Shown here one piece after another: positions 1-11,214 of a stretch of DNA of 64,000 nt; positions within the stretch are counted from its first letter, which is position 1; each line of letters begins with the position of its first letter. The notes under the pieces are model-generated. The model was not told the DNA's origin and made no database searches. It saw only the letters and a program-made list of their open reading frames with translations. This DNA is from Pseudobacillus wudalianchiensis. GTDB taxonomy: Bacteria > Bacillota > Bacilli > Bacillales > Domibacillaceae. The stretch lies in contig NZ_MAYT01000023.1 of assembly GCF_001685015.1 (NCBI RefSeq), positions 399,791 to 463,790 of the forward strand. The letters are read 5' to 3'. Position numbers and translations under genes: made by a program.

Positions 1-110
1 GAATAAAAATGTTAATAATAATGACAAAAATTCATTTAAATCTGTTTCTTTATTGTGCTATGATTAGTGTTGGCTTATATACATATCTTCTTTCGAAGGA
101 GGGATATTCC

Positions 111-293
111 ATGCAATATATCATGACTTTCTTTTGGACTTTCTTATTAACGGAAATGTTAACATATGTTGTTAGCTCAATGAACGGCTCTGAATTCAGC
201 TTCATGACGGGCTTAATGCTTTCAATTCTTGCTACTATCATTCTGTTTATTCTTTCTACACTTATCACAGACGAGCATGCCGGACAACATTAA
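111..293 (+). CDS. yjzD: YjzD-like small membrane protein (DUF2929)
   Basis: A 60-residue protein with two hydrophobic segments (about residues 1-20 and 28-52) separated by a short polar loop containing SSMNGSEFS. It resembles the YjzD/DUF2929 family of Bacillus, whose function is unknown. The ATG at 111 is chosen because GAAGGAGG lies just upstream at ideal spacing; an in-frame upstream ATG at 9 has no such site. It is convergent with clpB, with a shared terminator between them. In other Bacillaceae yjzD is found near clpB or the fab genes, which agrees with this placement (from memory). Confidence 0.8.
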   Translation: MQYIMTFFWTFLLTEMLTYVVSSMNGSEFSFMTGLMLSILATIILFILSTLITDEHAGQH

Positions 294-300
294 TTAAAAA

Positions 301-324
301 AAGCAGCTGCAAATGCAGCTGCTT
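301..324. terminator. Bidirectional terminator between yjzD and clpB
   Basis: Perfect inverted repeat AAGCAGCTGCA / TGCAGCTGCTT with a 2-nt loop, flanked by A-rich sequence on the left and T-rich sequence on the right, so it can end transcripts from both convergent genes. Confidence 0.85.
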
Positions 325-329
325 TTCTT

Positions 330-2939
<2,610 letters not shown>

Positions 2940-2943
2940 CTCT

Positions 2944-2960
2944 CTTGACCTTTTTTGACC
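2944..2960 (-). promoter_or_regulatory. CtsR operator upstream of clpB
   Basis: On the minus strand the sequence reads GGTCAAA-AAA-GGTCAAG, a direct heptad repeat with a 3-nt spacer. It matches the CtsR consensus (A/G)GTCAAA-NAN-(A/G)GTCAAA with one deviation in the second half. It lies just downstream of the predicted transcription start and 4 nt before the GTG start, so a bound repressor would block clpB at normal temperature. CtsR itself is outside this window. Confidence 0.88.
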
Positions 2961-3237
2961 TTTGATTAGATTATATTTCCTTCTAGCTAAAAATGTAAAG
3001 CAATAAGGAAAATGAAGGATAAATTTTAAGTGGATGATTCTTTTATCAGAAAAGAGGATCTTTATATTCTCTTTCCCAATTACACTGCATTATAAAAGTG
3101 AAATGAACGAAACGGAGAATGCTAAAGAGGAAAATGATTGTATACGATTAAAATGAGGGTTGGCAGATTAATTGCTTTATTTACCTGCCATGACGGGTTA
3201 TTTACTCTCACAGCACTTTTCCTTTCTGATTAAAATC
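2961..3237. other. Intergenic stretch between clpB and yitW
   Basis: AT-rich sequence. Apart from the clpB promoter at its left end I see no open frame with a ribosome site, no strong hairpin and no repeat. Confidence 0.5.
2970..2999 (-). promoter_or_regulatory. Sigma-A promoter of clpB
   Basis: Minus-strand TTTACA (2999-2994), an 18-nt spacer and a perfect TATAAT (2975-2970). The predicted start falls at about 2963, immediately before the CtsR box. Confidence 0.75.
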
Positions 3238-3272
3238 AACAGGCACCAGCTTCTGAGAAACCGGTGCCTGTT
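3238..3272 (-). terminator. Terminator of yitW
   Basis: Inverted repeat AACAGGCACC / GGTGCCTGTT around a 15-nt loop, followed on the minus strand by a T-rich run. It sits just downstream of the yitW stop codon. Confidence 0.7.
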
Positions 3273-3283
3273 GGGTCATTACT

Positions 3284-3592
3284 TTATTGAATGCCAAGAG
3301 CAATCTTAGCGTAGCGTGACATCATGTCTCGTGACCATGGCGGGTTCCAAACAATGTCCACTTCTATCTCTTTCACTTCTGGAATATCTGCGAGCGCTGC
3401 TTTCACCTGATCTACAATAATGCCGGCCAGCGGACAGCCCATTGAAGTTAATGTCATGGTTACTTTCGTTTTACCTGCTTCGTCCATATCCACATCATAT
3501 ACGAGCCCAAGATTGACAATATCAATGCCAAGCTCAGGGTCAACGACTTGCTCAAGCGCTCCTAAAATATTTTCTTTCAGATCCTGATCCAT
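3284..3592 (-). CDS. yitW: MIP18/DUF59 family iron-sulfur assembly factor (YitW/SufT-like)
   Basis: A 102-residue protein of the MIP18 (DUF59, PaaD-like) family. Members help mature iron-sulfur proteins. It shows the family motifs DPELGIDIVNLGLVYDV near the N-terminus and TSMGCPLAG with the single conserved cysteine in the middle, then WNPPWSRDMMS near the end. The ATG at 3592 has AAGGAGG at 7-nt spacing; the frame extends further upstream but without another ribosome site. It is divergent from yitU, as one expects from the yitUVW neighbourhood in B. subtilis, although no yitV is seen here. Confidence 0.88.
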   Translation of the reverse strand: MDQDLKENILGALEQVVDPELGIDIVNLGLVYDVDMDEAGKTKVTMTLTSMGCPLAGIIVDQVKAALADIPEVKEIEVDIVWNPPWSRDMMSRYAKIALGIQ

Positions 3593-3757
3593 TCTTCTTC
3601 CTCCTTCTAGCTTTGGGTTACTCCTATGATAACAAAGCAACGGACAAATTATCACCTAGAACGCTTATTTTCCAACAAAGCGGTAAATTTAATGTAAATA
3701 TCTATGCTTTATTGGACATAAGTATGGAAGTAAGCGTACACTGAAAGAAGAGAAACG

Positions 3758-4615
3758 ATGAAAGGGAGTGTCTGCAAGTCAATGGCTGAAAAACATTTAA
3801 TTGTCGTCGATTTAGATGGAACACTGCTTACGGATGATAAACAGATCTCCACCCGTACAAAACAAGTGTTAAAAAAAGCAATGGAGCAAGGCCATGAAGT
3901 CATGATTGCGACAGGGCGTCCGTATCGCTCCAGCGGACTTTATTACCATGAGCTGGGATTAGTAACGCCTATCGTCAATTTTAATGGCGCCTTTGTTCAT
4001 CATCCGAGAAACAATAACTGGGGAATCTATCATGAACCAATGAACATCAAAACAGCTGCCGAAATCGTAGAAGCATGCCACGATTTTGATTTTCATAACA
4101 TTATTGCAGAAGTTCAGGATGATTTGTATTTCCACTACCATGATGAACGGCTGATTAACTTATTTAATTTAGGGGAACCTTCTATTACCACTGGCGACTT
4201 GCGCCAAATACTTATGGATGATCCTACCTGTATGCTCATCCATGCCACTGAAAAAACAGCCCCTCTCATTCGCGATCATTTAAGCGAGGTTCATGCCGAA
4301 GTCATTCATCATAGACGTTGGACTGCCCCATGGCATGTGATTGAGCTAGTTAAATTAGGCCTGAATAAAGCAATAGGCATCCAGCGGGCAGCTGCTGACT
4401 TGAATATTCCTAAAGAACGGATCATTGCTTTCGGTGACGAGGACAACGATTTGGAAATGATTGAATATGCAGGCACCGGGGTGGCAATGGGCAATGCGAT
4501 CAATGAATTAAAAAACATTGCCAACGAAGTGACCTTAACGAATGAAGAAGATGGAGTAGCGATCTTTTTAGAGGATAAACTAAACATTACCATTGATGAA
4601 AAATCAGTGATTTAA
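3758..4615 (+). CDS. yitU: HAD superfamily Cof-type phosphatase YitU
   Basis: A 285-residue haloacid dehalogenase hydrolase of the Cof subfamily; relatives dephosphorylate small sugar phosphates and flavin precursors such as the riboflavin intermediate ARPP (known for YitU-type enzymes). Catalytic motifs are intact: VDLDGTLL (nucleophile Asp18 and Asp20), ATGRP (motif II), a conserved lysine in LGLNKAIG (motif III), and GDEDNDLEM (motif IV). A C2-type cap lies between motifs II and III. An ATG at 3782 (MAEKHL...) aligns better with the family N-terminus, but its Shine-Dalgarno GGGAG is rather distant, so the start is uncertain by 8 codons. Confidence 0.88.
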   Translation: MKGSVCKSMAEKHLIVVDLDGTLLTDDKQISTRTKQVLKKAMEQGHEVMIATGRPYRSSGLYYHELGLVTPIVNFNGAFVHHPRNNNWGIYHEPMNIKTAAEIVEACHDFDFHNIIAEVQDDLYFHYHDERLINLFNLGEPSITTGDLRQILMDDPTCMLIHATEKTAPLIRDHLSEVHAEVIHHRRWTAPWHVIELVKLGLNKAIGIQRAAADLNIPKERIIAFGDEDNDLEMIEYAGTGVAMGNAINELKNIANEVTLTNEEDGVAIFLEDKLNITIDEKSVI

Positions 4616-4618
4616 AAA

Positions 4619-4660
4619 GAGCCGGCATTGCACGCTATCCTTGCGTACAAGCCGGCCCTT
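4619..4660. terminator. Bidirectional terminator between yitU and yitT
   Basis: GCCGGC at both ends of a hairpin whose inner part also pairs (ACGC with GCGT, TTG with CAA). It lies between the two convergent stop codons. Confidence 0.7.
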
Positions 4661-4667
4661 TCTATCT

Positions 4668-5522
4668 TTAATCCTTCCTGAAAAAACCAAAAATACCTGC
4701 TGTTTCTACAATGTTGGTGAAAGCATTTGGGTCTACTTCTTTTATAATTCGTTCTAAATCGTAAAGCTCATATCGTGTAATGACAATCATCAACATTTCA
4801 CGCTCATGACCTGAGAAAGCCCCTTTTGCCGGCAGCACTGTGATTCCCCGCACAAGCTTAGCATGAATCGCCTTTTTCATTTCTTGGGATTTATCGGTAA
4901 TAATCATGGCGGTCAATTTAGCGTGGCGGGTATGAATCGCATCGACTACGCGTGTAGAGACATATAATGCTACGAGCGTATATAACGCTTTTTCCCAGCC
5001 AAAAATGATACCTGCCAACAAAATGATAATCCCATTCATTACGAGGAAATAGTTCCCGATTGGCCGATCCTTCATTCTAGAAAGAATCATCGCTACGATA
5101 TCAAGCCCACCAGTTGATGCCCCCCACTTTAACGTGAGCCCAACACCTGTAGCCCCAATGACACCGCCAAAAACAGCATTTAAAATAATATCTTCGGATA
5201 CCGCTTTTACCGGGATCAATTCAAGAAAAATGGTAGAAATCACAACTGATAAAAAACTGAAAACCGTAAAAGACTTTCCTACTTTGAACCAGCCTAGAAG
5301 CGCTACAGGAATATTTAATAAGACCAGTAAGAATCCTACAGATACATTAATTGGCGTAAAAGAAGTAAAAATATTGGACAGCAGCTGAGCTACGCCTTGG
5401 AAGCCGCTTGCATATACATTTGCTGGGATTAAGAACAAGTTCATGGATAGGGCATTTAAAAAAGCACCAATAATTACAATCATTACTTTCTTTGATAAAC
5501 TCCAAACTGACTCTTTTACCAA
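4668..5522 (-). CDS. yitT: YitT family membrane protein (DUF161/DUF2179)
   Basis: A 284-residue protein with five or six hydrophobic segments in the first 200 residues and a soluble C-terminal DUF2179 domain (about 200-280, containing DLERIIKEVDPNAFTNI). This is the YitT/YvjA architecture; the function is unknown. The N-terminal segment with NLFLIPANVYASGFQGVAQL is characteristic of the family. It sits back to back with yitS, matching the known yitS-yitT pairing. The initiator lies just downstream of a GGAGGAGAG ribosome site. Confidence 0.88.
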   Translation of the reverse strand: MVKESVWSLSKKVMIVIIGAFLNALSMNLFLIPANVYASGFQGVAQLLSNIFTSFTPINVSVGFLLVLLNIPVALLGWFKVGKSFTVFSFLSVVISTIFLELIPVKAVSEDIILNAVFGGVIGATGVGLTLKWGASTGGLDIVAMILSRMKDRPIGNYFLVMNGIIILLAGIIFGWEKALYTLVALYVSTRVVDAIHTRHAKLTAMIITDKSQEMKKAIHAKLVRGITVLPAKGAFSGHEREMLMIVITRYELYDLERIIKEVDPNAFTNIVETAGIFGFFRKD

Positions 5523-5626
5523 CTTCTCTCCTCCTCGTTCTGCTGCTAAGCAGCTGGGGTTAAATTTAATTGTTATTTTCCGGTGAAGCCTTTACAATTA
5601 TTACAGATAAAGGGGGTATTCAACAA

Positions 5627-6484
5627 ATGAAGCTATTCGCTGATTCAGGGTGCGATCTGCCACTCCATTTTTTTGAAAGCCATCAGGTCACACTCATTCC
5701 GCTTCATGTTCATTTGTATGGCAAAGATTATGAAGATATAAAAGGCATCGATCCAAAAGAAGTATACAAGGCTATTCGTCAAGGTGAAATGCCGAAAACG
5801 TCCCAAATTTCCCCGCTTCTGCTCGAAAAACTATTTACAGAACTTGCGGAAAGCGGCGAACCGGGTATTTATCCTGCCTTCTCTTCTGCCCTTTCCGGTA
5901 CATATCAGACAGCCGTCATGGTTCGCGATCAAGTAAAAGAAAAGTACGCTGACCTTGATCTAACTATTATCGATACGAAGGCCGCCTCCTTAGGCTATGG
6001 CTTAATCGTCATGAGGGCCGCTGAAAACTTACAAAAAGGCTGGTCAAAAGAAAGCATTATAGCGGACATCGAATTCTATTGTCAACATATGGAGCATATT
6101 TTCACCGTTGAAGATTTGAATCACCTTGCTAAAGGCGGCAGACTCTCAAGCGGCGCCGCTTGGATTGGCGGATTGTTAAACATTAAGCCAATTTTACACG
6201 TAAGTGAAGGAAAACTCATCCCTATTGAGAAAATTCGCGGTCGTAAAAAGGCATTTAACCGGATGCTCGATATGATGGAGCAGCGCGGAGAACAGCTTAA
6301 CAAGCAACGAATCGCGATTAGTCATGGTGATGATCCTGAAGCAGCCGAACTGCTAAAAAAGATGATTGATGAACGTTTTCATTCTCAAGAAATTTTTACC
6401 CATATTATCGGTTCAGCAATCGCTTCTCATGCAGGACCAGGCACAATTGCCCTATTTTTCTTAAATAAAGTACCATCATCCTAA
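5627..6484 (+). CDS. yitS: DegV family fatty-acid binding protein (YitS)
   Basis: A 285-residue DegV protein. Family members bind a fatty acid between two domains; some (FakB) present it to the kinase FakA. Seen here are the N-terminal DSGCDLP, TSQISP (residues about 62-67) that contacts the carboxylate, SSALSGTYQTA, and the C-terminal SHAGPGTIALFF. The ATG at 5627 follows AAAGGGGG; the longer upstream frame has no site. It is divergent from yitT. No fakA-like kinase is present in this window. Confidence 0.9.
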   Translation: MKLFADSGCDLPLHFFESHQVTLIPLHVHLYGKDYEDIKGIDPKEVYKAIRQGEMPKTSQISPLLLEKLFTELAESGEPGIYPAFSSALSGTYQTAVMVRDQVKEKYADLDLTIIDTKAASLGYGLIVMRAAENLQKGWSKESIIADIEFYCQHMEHIFTVEDLNHLAKGGRLSSGAAWIGGLLNIKPILHVSEGKLIPIEKIRGRKKAFNRMLDMMEQRGEQLNKQRIAISHGDDPEAAELLKKMIDERFHSQEIFTHIIGSAIASHAGPGTIALFFLNKVPSS

Positions 6485-6512
6485 ATTGAACAAATAGAAA
6501 GGTGGAAAAGAC

Positions 6513-7004
6513 ATGTCAAAAGAAAACTCATTTGATATTGTGTCAAAAGTAGATTTTTCGGAGGTAACGAATGCCATCACCCAAGCGTTAAAGGAAATTC
6601 AGACACGCTATGATTTTAAAGGAAGCAAAAGCGACCTTTCACTCGATAAAGAGGAACTCGTTCTTATTTCAGACGATGAATTCAAATTGGAACAACTAAA
6701 AGACGTACTAATCAGCAAGCTCATTAAACGTTCTGTACCTGTAAAAAATCTCGACTATGGAAAAATAGAAGGAGCCTCGGGCGGCACTGTCCGTCAACGC
6801 GCCAAACTGGTACAGGGCATTGATAAAGAGACTGCTAAGAAAATCAATTCACTTATTAAAGACAGTGGACTAAAGGTAAAATCACTAATTCAAGGAGACC
6901 AGCTGCGGGTAACAGGCAAAAGCAAAGATGACCTTCAAAAAGTCATGTCTCTTGTCCGTGAAGCCGATTTGGCTGTAGATGTGCAATTTGTTAATTTTCG
7001 TTAA
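6513..7004 (+). CDS. yitK: YajQ family nucleotide-binding protein (YitK)
   Basis: A 163-residue protein of the YajQ/UPF0234 family, made of two ferredoxin-like halves. Some members bind cyclic di-GMP or nucleic acid (family knowledge). The signature [12 protein letters not shown] lies at about residues 32-43, and the protein ends VDVQFVNFR as is usual. It follows yitS by 28 nt and has AGAAAGGTGG before its ATG, so the two are probably co-transcribed. Confidence 0.93.
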   Translation: MSKENSFDIVSKVDFSEVTNAITQALKEIQTRYDFKGSKSDLSLDKEELVLISDDEFKLEQLKDVLISKLIKRSVPVKNLDYGKIEGASGGTVRQRAKLVQGIDKETAKKINSLIKDSGLKVKSLIQGDQLRVTGKSKDDLQKVMSLVREADLAVDVQFVNFR

Positions 7005-7014
7005 TCCTTATGTT

Positions 7015-7047
7015 AACCGGATGGAACTACTCCATCCGGTTTTTTTA
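7015..7047 (+). terminator. Terminator of yitK
   Basis: Perfect stem AACCGGATGGA / TCCATCCGGTT followed by a run of T residues. Confidence 0.9.
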
Positions 7048-7048
7048 T

Positions 7049-7073
7049 GGTTAAACACAGATATGCCGGGTAA
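7049..7073 (+). promoter_or_regulatory. Sigma-B-like promoter of the SDR gene
   Basis: GGTTAA, a 13-nt spacer, then GGGTAA. The sigma-B consensus is GTTTAA-N12-15-GGGTAT, so each box has one mismatch. It lies about 40 nt before the ATG. Close relatives of the downstream gene are known general stress proteins, which supports the reading. Confidence 0.6.
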
Positions 7074-7112
7074 ACATAACGTGGACATAGAATTTATATA
7101 AGGAGTGATTCG

Positions 7113-7979
7113 ATGAGTCAGCAAGAACAAAAGCAAACTTTTCCAAAACAACATCAAGACGTGCATTCGGGAAAAACAGAGCTGATGCATCCGCAGCCTG
7201 ATCATGTGGACAGTGACTATAAAGGCAGTGGCAAACTGGAAGGCAAAAAAGCATTGTTAACCGGTGCGGACAGCGGAATCGGCCGGGCAGCAGCTGTTTA
7301 CTTTGCCCGCGAAGGTGCCGATGTTGCCATCGTTTACTTAGAGAACCATGAGGATGCAGAAGAAACGAAAAAACTCATTGAACAAGAAGGCCGGCAATGC
7401 CTCCTCATCGCAGGAGATATTGGCTCTGAGGAATTTTGTCAAGAAGCCGTGCAAAAAACACTCGATACGTTTGGAAGAATCGATGTTCTCGTGAACAATG
7501 CGGGTGAACAGCATCCGCAAAACAGCCTGCTTGATATTACAGCCGAGCAGCTCGAAAAAACGTTCCGCACGAATATCTTTGGCTACTTTTACATGACGAA
7601 GGCTGCGCTTCCTCATCTCCAAAAAGGAGCAAGCATTATTAATACAGCCTCGATTACTGCCTATAAAGGAAATCCAACATTGATTGATTATTCAGCAACG
7701 AAGGGAGCGATTGTTTCCTTTACACGATCTCTTGCTGCCTCGCTTGCTAAAGATGGTATTCGTGTAAATGGCGTAGCACCAGGTCCTATTTGGACACCGC
7801 TCATCCCTTCTACTTTCTCTGCGGAAAAAGTGTCCAAGTTCGGTGCTGATACACCATTTGGCCGTGCCGGACAGCCTTACGAGCTGGCACCTGCTTATGT
7901 TTTCTTAGCAAGCAATGACTCCAGCTATGTCTCCGGCCAAATGATTCATGTGAACGGAGGAACGGTTGTAAACGGGTGA
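7113..7979 (+). CDS. NAD(P)-dependent short-chain dehydrogenase, general-stress type
   Basis: A 288-residue SDR oxidoreductase of the YdaD/YhdF/YhxC group. It has a Rossmann motif TGADSGIGRA (about 50-59), NNAG (about 128-131), and the catalytic pair S...Y-x-x-x-K as YSATK (about 192-196). The 40-residue glutamine- and histidine-rich N-terminal extension before the Rossmann fold is typical of this stress-related subgroup. Substrate is not known. AAGGAGTGATTCG precedes the ATG. It is monocistronic between two terminators and sits behind the sigma-B-like promoter. Confidence 0.88.
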   Translation: MSQQEQKQTFPKQHQDVHSGKTELMHPQPDHVDSDYKGSGKLEGKKALLTGADSGIGRAAAVYFAREGADVAIVYLENHEDAEETKKLIEQEGRQCLLIAGDIGSEEFCQEAVQKTLDTFGRIDVLVNNAGEQHPQNSLLDITAEQLEKTFRTNIFGYFYMTKAALPHLQKGASIINTASITAYKGNPTLIDYSATKGAIVSFTRSLAASLAKDGIRVNGVAPGPIWTPLIPSTFSAEKVSKFGADTPFGRAGQPYELAPAYVFLASNDSSYVSGQMIHVNGGTVVNG

Positions 7980-7985
7980 TAACGA

Positions 7986-8024
7986 AACAAAAAGGGACTG
8001 CTTACTATGCAGTCCCTTTTTGTT
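7986..8024. terminator. Bidirectional terminator between the SDR and GH13 genes
   Basis: AACAAAAAGGGACTGC pairs with GCAGTCCCTTTTTGTT around a 7-nt loop. A- and T-runs on opposite sides allow action in both directions. Confidence 0.9.
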
Positions 8025-8028
8025 AATT

Positions 8029-9528
8029 TTATTGGCGAGATGCTTTTCCCCTCTTCCATACAAGATAGAGGAAAGCCATAAAAATAATATAGACAGCAGC
8101 GAGAGCCGCGATAAATAACTTATTCACTCCTACCTTCTCAGTAAGTGCATATATTTCTGCTGTCTCCCTATCGAGTATGAGAGAAAACTTTTCTTCTTCC
8201 GGACGAGCCAGTCCTCCTTCAAGCAAACCCCGCAATTCTTTATTGCGATCGAGCTCTTCAGCTGGAATCGTTACCTTTTGCGTTTTATTTGAATTATTGA
8301 CTGCCACAATCAGTGTTTCATCTTTATACTGACGTTTAAATACCGTCATACCATCTTTATCATAAATCGGTTCATAGGAGCCGCGTGTTAACGCTGGAAG
8401 CTTTTGACGCAATTCCCCAATTTCTTTCATATGATCAATTAATTCCTGATCTTCTTTGAAGCTGAGCAGACGATGACTTTCCGGACCTTTTTCCCCATTA
8501 AGGGCCACTTCTGAGCCATAATAAACAACCGGCACGCCTGGCACGGTATATAAATAGGTTAAGGCCATCATCCATCTTGTACCTGGAAACATGTTTTCTT
8601 CTACCGTTTTTTTCGTAAAGCGATCGGTCTTGCTAGAATCTAGATAGTTGGCTAGCAACAGCGAACTCTCTTCCGACTCTTTCTTTAAAAGGGCAGCACT
8701 TTGATTAGAAGGTTCATTTACATTTTTAAATTGCTCTTGAAGCAAGCCCGCAAGTTCTGCATTCATCACACTATCAAGACCAGATTTTTCAAAGTGCTTA
8801 ATATCCGTTTTTCCATCATTGCCGCCAAGCAAAAAGAAGTTTTTCTGTTGCTGCTTCAGTTGGGCAGAAAAATCTTGCAGGAAAGAAACGGGGGCGTTGG
8901 CAGAATCGCTTAAGTAGTACCCATCAATATCCGCTTTCTTCATCCACCACTGACCAACTTTGATCAATTCCTGCTTCACCGCTTCATTTTCAAGGTTTAG
9001 CACAGCCATTTGACCGAGCCACTTTTCTTCTGCATGGCCACTTTTTGTAACAAACCAATCTGCTTTTGCTGCATCCTTTACCCATGGGTGAGATGGGCTC
9101 ACCTGCATAATAGGAAAATCAACAATGACTTTCATATCCCGGTCATGCGCTTCCTTGACGAGATGATTGAGTTCTTTCAGGGAACCGAACTGTTTATTCG
9201 TTTTATAGAAATCAGTGATCCAGTAGCCATGATAACCACCCTTTGCGTTTTCAAAAACTGGGCTAATAATGATAGAAGTAATCCCCATATCATGCAAATA
9301 GTCCAGCTTCTCAGCCGCACCAGTGAAATCCCCGCCTTGATAGGCTCGCAGATCATGATTATTAATCTCTTTATCATTCTTATTATCACCATTATGAAAA
9401 CGATCGGTCATTACATAATACATTGTTTCATCTTGCCACGTTCGTTCTTCTTTTTCTACAGCGCTAACAGGTAAGGCGTATAAAAGAAGAAACGGCAATA
9501 AGACGAGCGAAAATAATGTTTTTTTCAC
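8029..9528 (-). CDS. Membrane-anchored GH13 (alpha-amylase-like) protein with degenerate active site
   Basis: A 499-residue exported protein: signal peptide (1-23, ending PVSA), GH13 TIM barrel, a beta C-domain, and a C-terminal transmembrane helix (about 468-490) with a basic tail that would hold it in the membrane facing outward. The fold is recognisable (DRFHNGD, GGDF, GGYHGYWITDFY, ALTYLYTVPGVPVVYYGSE), but all four catalytic regions are altered. Region I N-H is M141-Q142; the region II nucleophile Asp is Ser207 (IDGYYLSDSA); the region III acid Glu is Gly236 (LLGGNDG); region IV N-H-D is S298-S299-K300. Glycosidase activity by the usual mechanism is therefore not expected; carbohydrate binding is possible. 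The GTG at 9528 follows GGAGGGGG at 8 nt. Confidence 0.87.
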   Translation of the reverse strand: MKKTLFSLVLLPFLLLYALPVSAVEKEERTWQDETMYYVMTDRFHNGDNKNDKEINNHDLRAYQGGDFTGAAEKLDYLHDMGITSIIISPVFENAKGGYHGYWITDFYKTNKQFGSLKELNHLVKEAHDRDMKVIVDFPIMQVSPSHPWVKDAAKADWFVTKSGHAEEKWLGQMAVLNLENEAVKQELIKVGQWWMKKADIDGYYLSDSANAPVSFLQDFSAQLKQQQKNFFLLGGNDGKTDIKHFEKSGLDSVMNAELAGLLQEQFKNVNEPSNQSAALLKKESEESSLLLANYLDSSKTDRFTKKTVEENMFPGTRWMMALTYLYTVPGVPVVYYGSEVALNGEKGPESHRLLSFKEDQELIDHMKEIGELRQKLPALTRGSYEPIYDKDGMTVFKRQYKDETLIVAVNNSNKTQKVTIPAEELDRNKELRGLLEGGLARPEEEKFSLILDRETAEIYALTEKVGVNKLFIAALAAVYIIFMAFLYLVWKRGKASRQ

Positions 9529-9649
9529 TTCCGCTTCCCCCTCCAAAAAATGATCGTACCGCTTCTAAGATTACGCTTTTCCGGGACAGCCGTCAAACGC
9601 AAAAAAAGAAAATTCAACAAATCTACAAGAAATAGGCAGTCAAACAAAA

Positions 9650-9692
9650 GTAAACAACCAGTCGCCGGCAGATTGCCAACAACTGGTTGTGC
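9650..9692 (-). terminator. Terminator downstream of the symporter gene
   Basis: ACAACCAGT / ACTGGTTGT stem around a 19-nt loop, followed on the minus strand by a T-rich stretch. It separates the symporter from the GH13 gene. Confidence 0.65.
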
Positions 9693-9762
9693 AAAAGGTA
9701 TTTTAATTCCTGTCTTAAAACCAGGCGTTAGTCCCTTAAAATAGGTTACATTTTTTAAAGTT

Positions 9763-11214
9763 TTAAGAGACTTGTTCTTTATTGTCCTTATATTCCTTCT
9801 CCCAATAATCTGCATTTTTAATACCTAATGCTTTAGGATTGAAAACAGGATCCAAGCCTTGCTTTTTTTGTTTCTCGTAATCCTTTAGTGCCACAATAGC
9901 TGGCTTTGCCAGAATCACAATCGCGATAACATTTAGCCATACCATGATTCCTAATCCTACGTCTCCAAGTGCCCAAGCTAAGGAAGCCGTTTTAACAGAA
10001 CCATAGAATGTAGCAGCCATGATGACAATTCTTAAAGCAAATGTTGCCCATTTATTGTTATTACGAATCAAGTAGGCAATATTTGTTTCGGCAATATAAT
10101 AGTAGGCCATGATTGTAGTAAAGGCGAAGAAGAATAAAGCAATGGCAACGAAGCCTGCACCGAAGCCTGGGATCACGCTGTCAATGGCAGCCTGTGTGAA
10201 CGCCGGCCCTACTTCTACTCCTTTTAGGTTTTCAACAATGAAAGAACCGTCTTCTGCTTGCGTGTTATACATGCCCGTGAACAAAATCATGAATGCTGTT
10301 GCTGAACAAACGAATAATGTATCAATATATACGGAAAATGCCTGAACCAAGCCTTGTTTAGCCGGATGTGACACCTCTGCTGCTGCAGCTGGATGCGCAC
10401 CAGTTCCCTGGCCGGCTTCATTTGAATAGATACCGCGCTTTACTCCCCAAGAAATGGCCATTCCGATCAGACCACCAAACGCTGAATCTAATGCAAAAGC
10501 ACTTCTGAAAATAAGAGCAAGCACGCTAGGAAGCTCTGAGATGTTCATCAATACGATAACCACTGATAATAGAATGTAGCCTAGTGCCATGAATGGAACG
10601 ATAATTTGGGCTGCATTTGCAATCCGCTTTACTCCGCCAAAAATAATGAATCCTAATAAAAGAACAATGATAAGACCTGTAACAGCAGGATTAATCCCGA
10701 AAGCGTTTTCAATTCCTGCCGCGATGGAGTTTGATTGCACACCAGGCATAAGAATAGCCATCGCGACTAATGCGGCAAATGCAAACAATACAGCAAACCA
10801 CTTCCAGCCAATCCCTTTTTCAATATAGTAGGCCGGACCACCTCGATATTGTCCATCCTGTTTTACTTTGTAAATTTGCGCAAGAGTTGATTCAATAAAC
10901 GCGCTTGACGCTCCGATGAAGGCAATAGCCCACATCCAAAATACAGCCCCAGGCCCCCCAAATGCGATAGCCGTAGCTACACCAGCAATATTTCCTGTTC
11001 CGACACGTCCTGAAAGTGCAATCGAAAGTGCCTGGAAGGATGATACACCCGCTTCAGAGCTTTTCCCCTGAAACATTAGCATGATCATTTCTTTAATGTG
11101 CCTTACTTGCAAAAAACGAGTAAGAATGGAAAATATAAGTCCTACCCCAAGCAAGGTATAGATGACCGGTGTGCTCCACAAGATGCCGTTTAATCCATTA
11201 ACAAATTGCTCCAC
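9763..11214 (-). CDS. Sodium:alanine/glycine symporter family protein (AGCS, AlsT-like)
   Basis: A 483-residue integral membrane carrier with about eleven hydrophobic segments. It carries the AGCS signatures ALSGRVGTGNIAGVATAI (about 66-83), GGPGAVFWMW and SNEAGQGTGAHPAAAA (about 267-282). Members import alanine, glycine or glutamine together with sodium. Which amino acid is used here cannot be told from sequence. The gene is monocistronic, facing away from the dcu-aspA pair. Confidence 0.93.
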   Translation of the reverse strand: MEQFVNGLNGILWSTPVIYTLLGVGLIFSILTRFLQVRHIKEMIMLMFQGKSSEAGVSSFQALSIALSGRVGTGNIAGVATAIAFGGPGAVFWMWAIAFIGASSAFIESTLAQIYKVKQDGQYRGGPAYYIEKGIGWKWFAVLFAFAALVAMAILMPGVQSNSIAAGIENAFGINPAVTGLIIVLLLGFIIFGGVKRIANAAQIIVPFMALGYILLSVVIVLMNISELPSVLALIFRSAFALDSAFGGLIGMAISWGVKRGIYSNEAGQGTGAHPAAAAEVSHPAKQGLVQAFSVYIDTLFVCSATAFMILFTGMYNTQAEDGSFIVENLKGVEVGPAFTQAAIDSVIPGFGAGFVAIALFFFAFTTIMAYYYIAETNIAYLIRNNNKWATFALRIVIMAATFYGSVKTASLAWALGDVGLGIMVWLNVIAIVILAKPAIVALKDYEKQKKQGLDPVFNPKALGIKNADYWEKEYKDNKEQVS

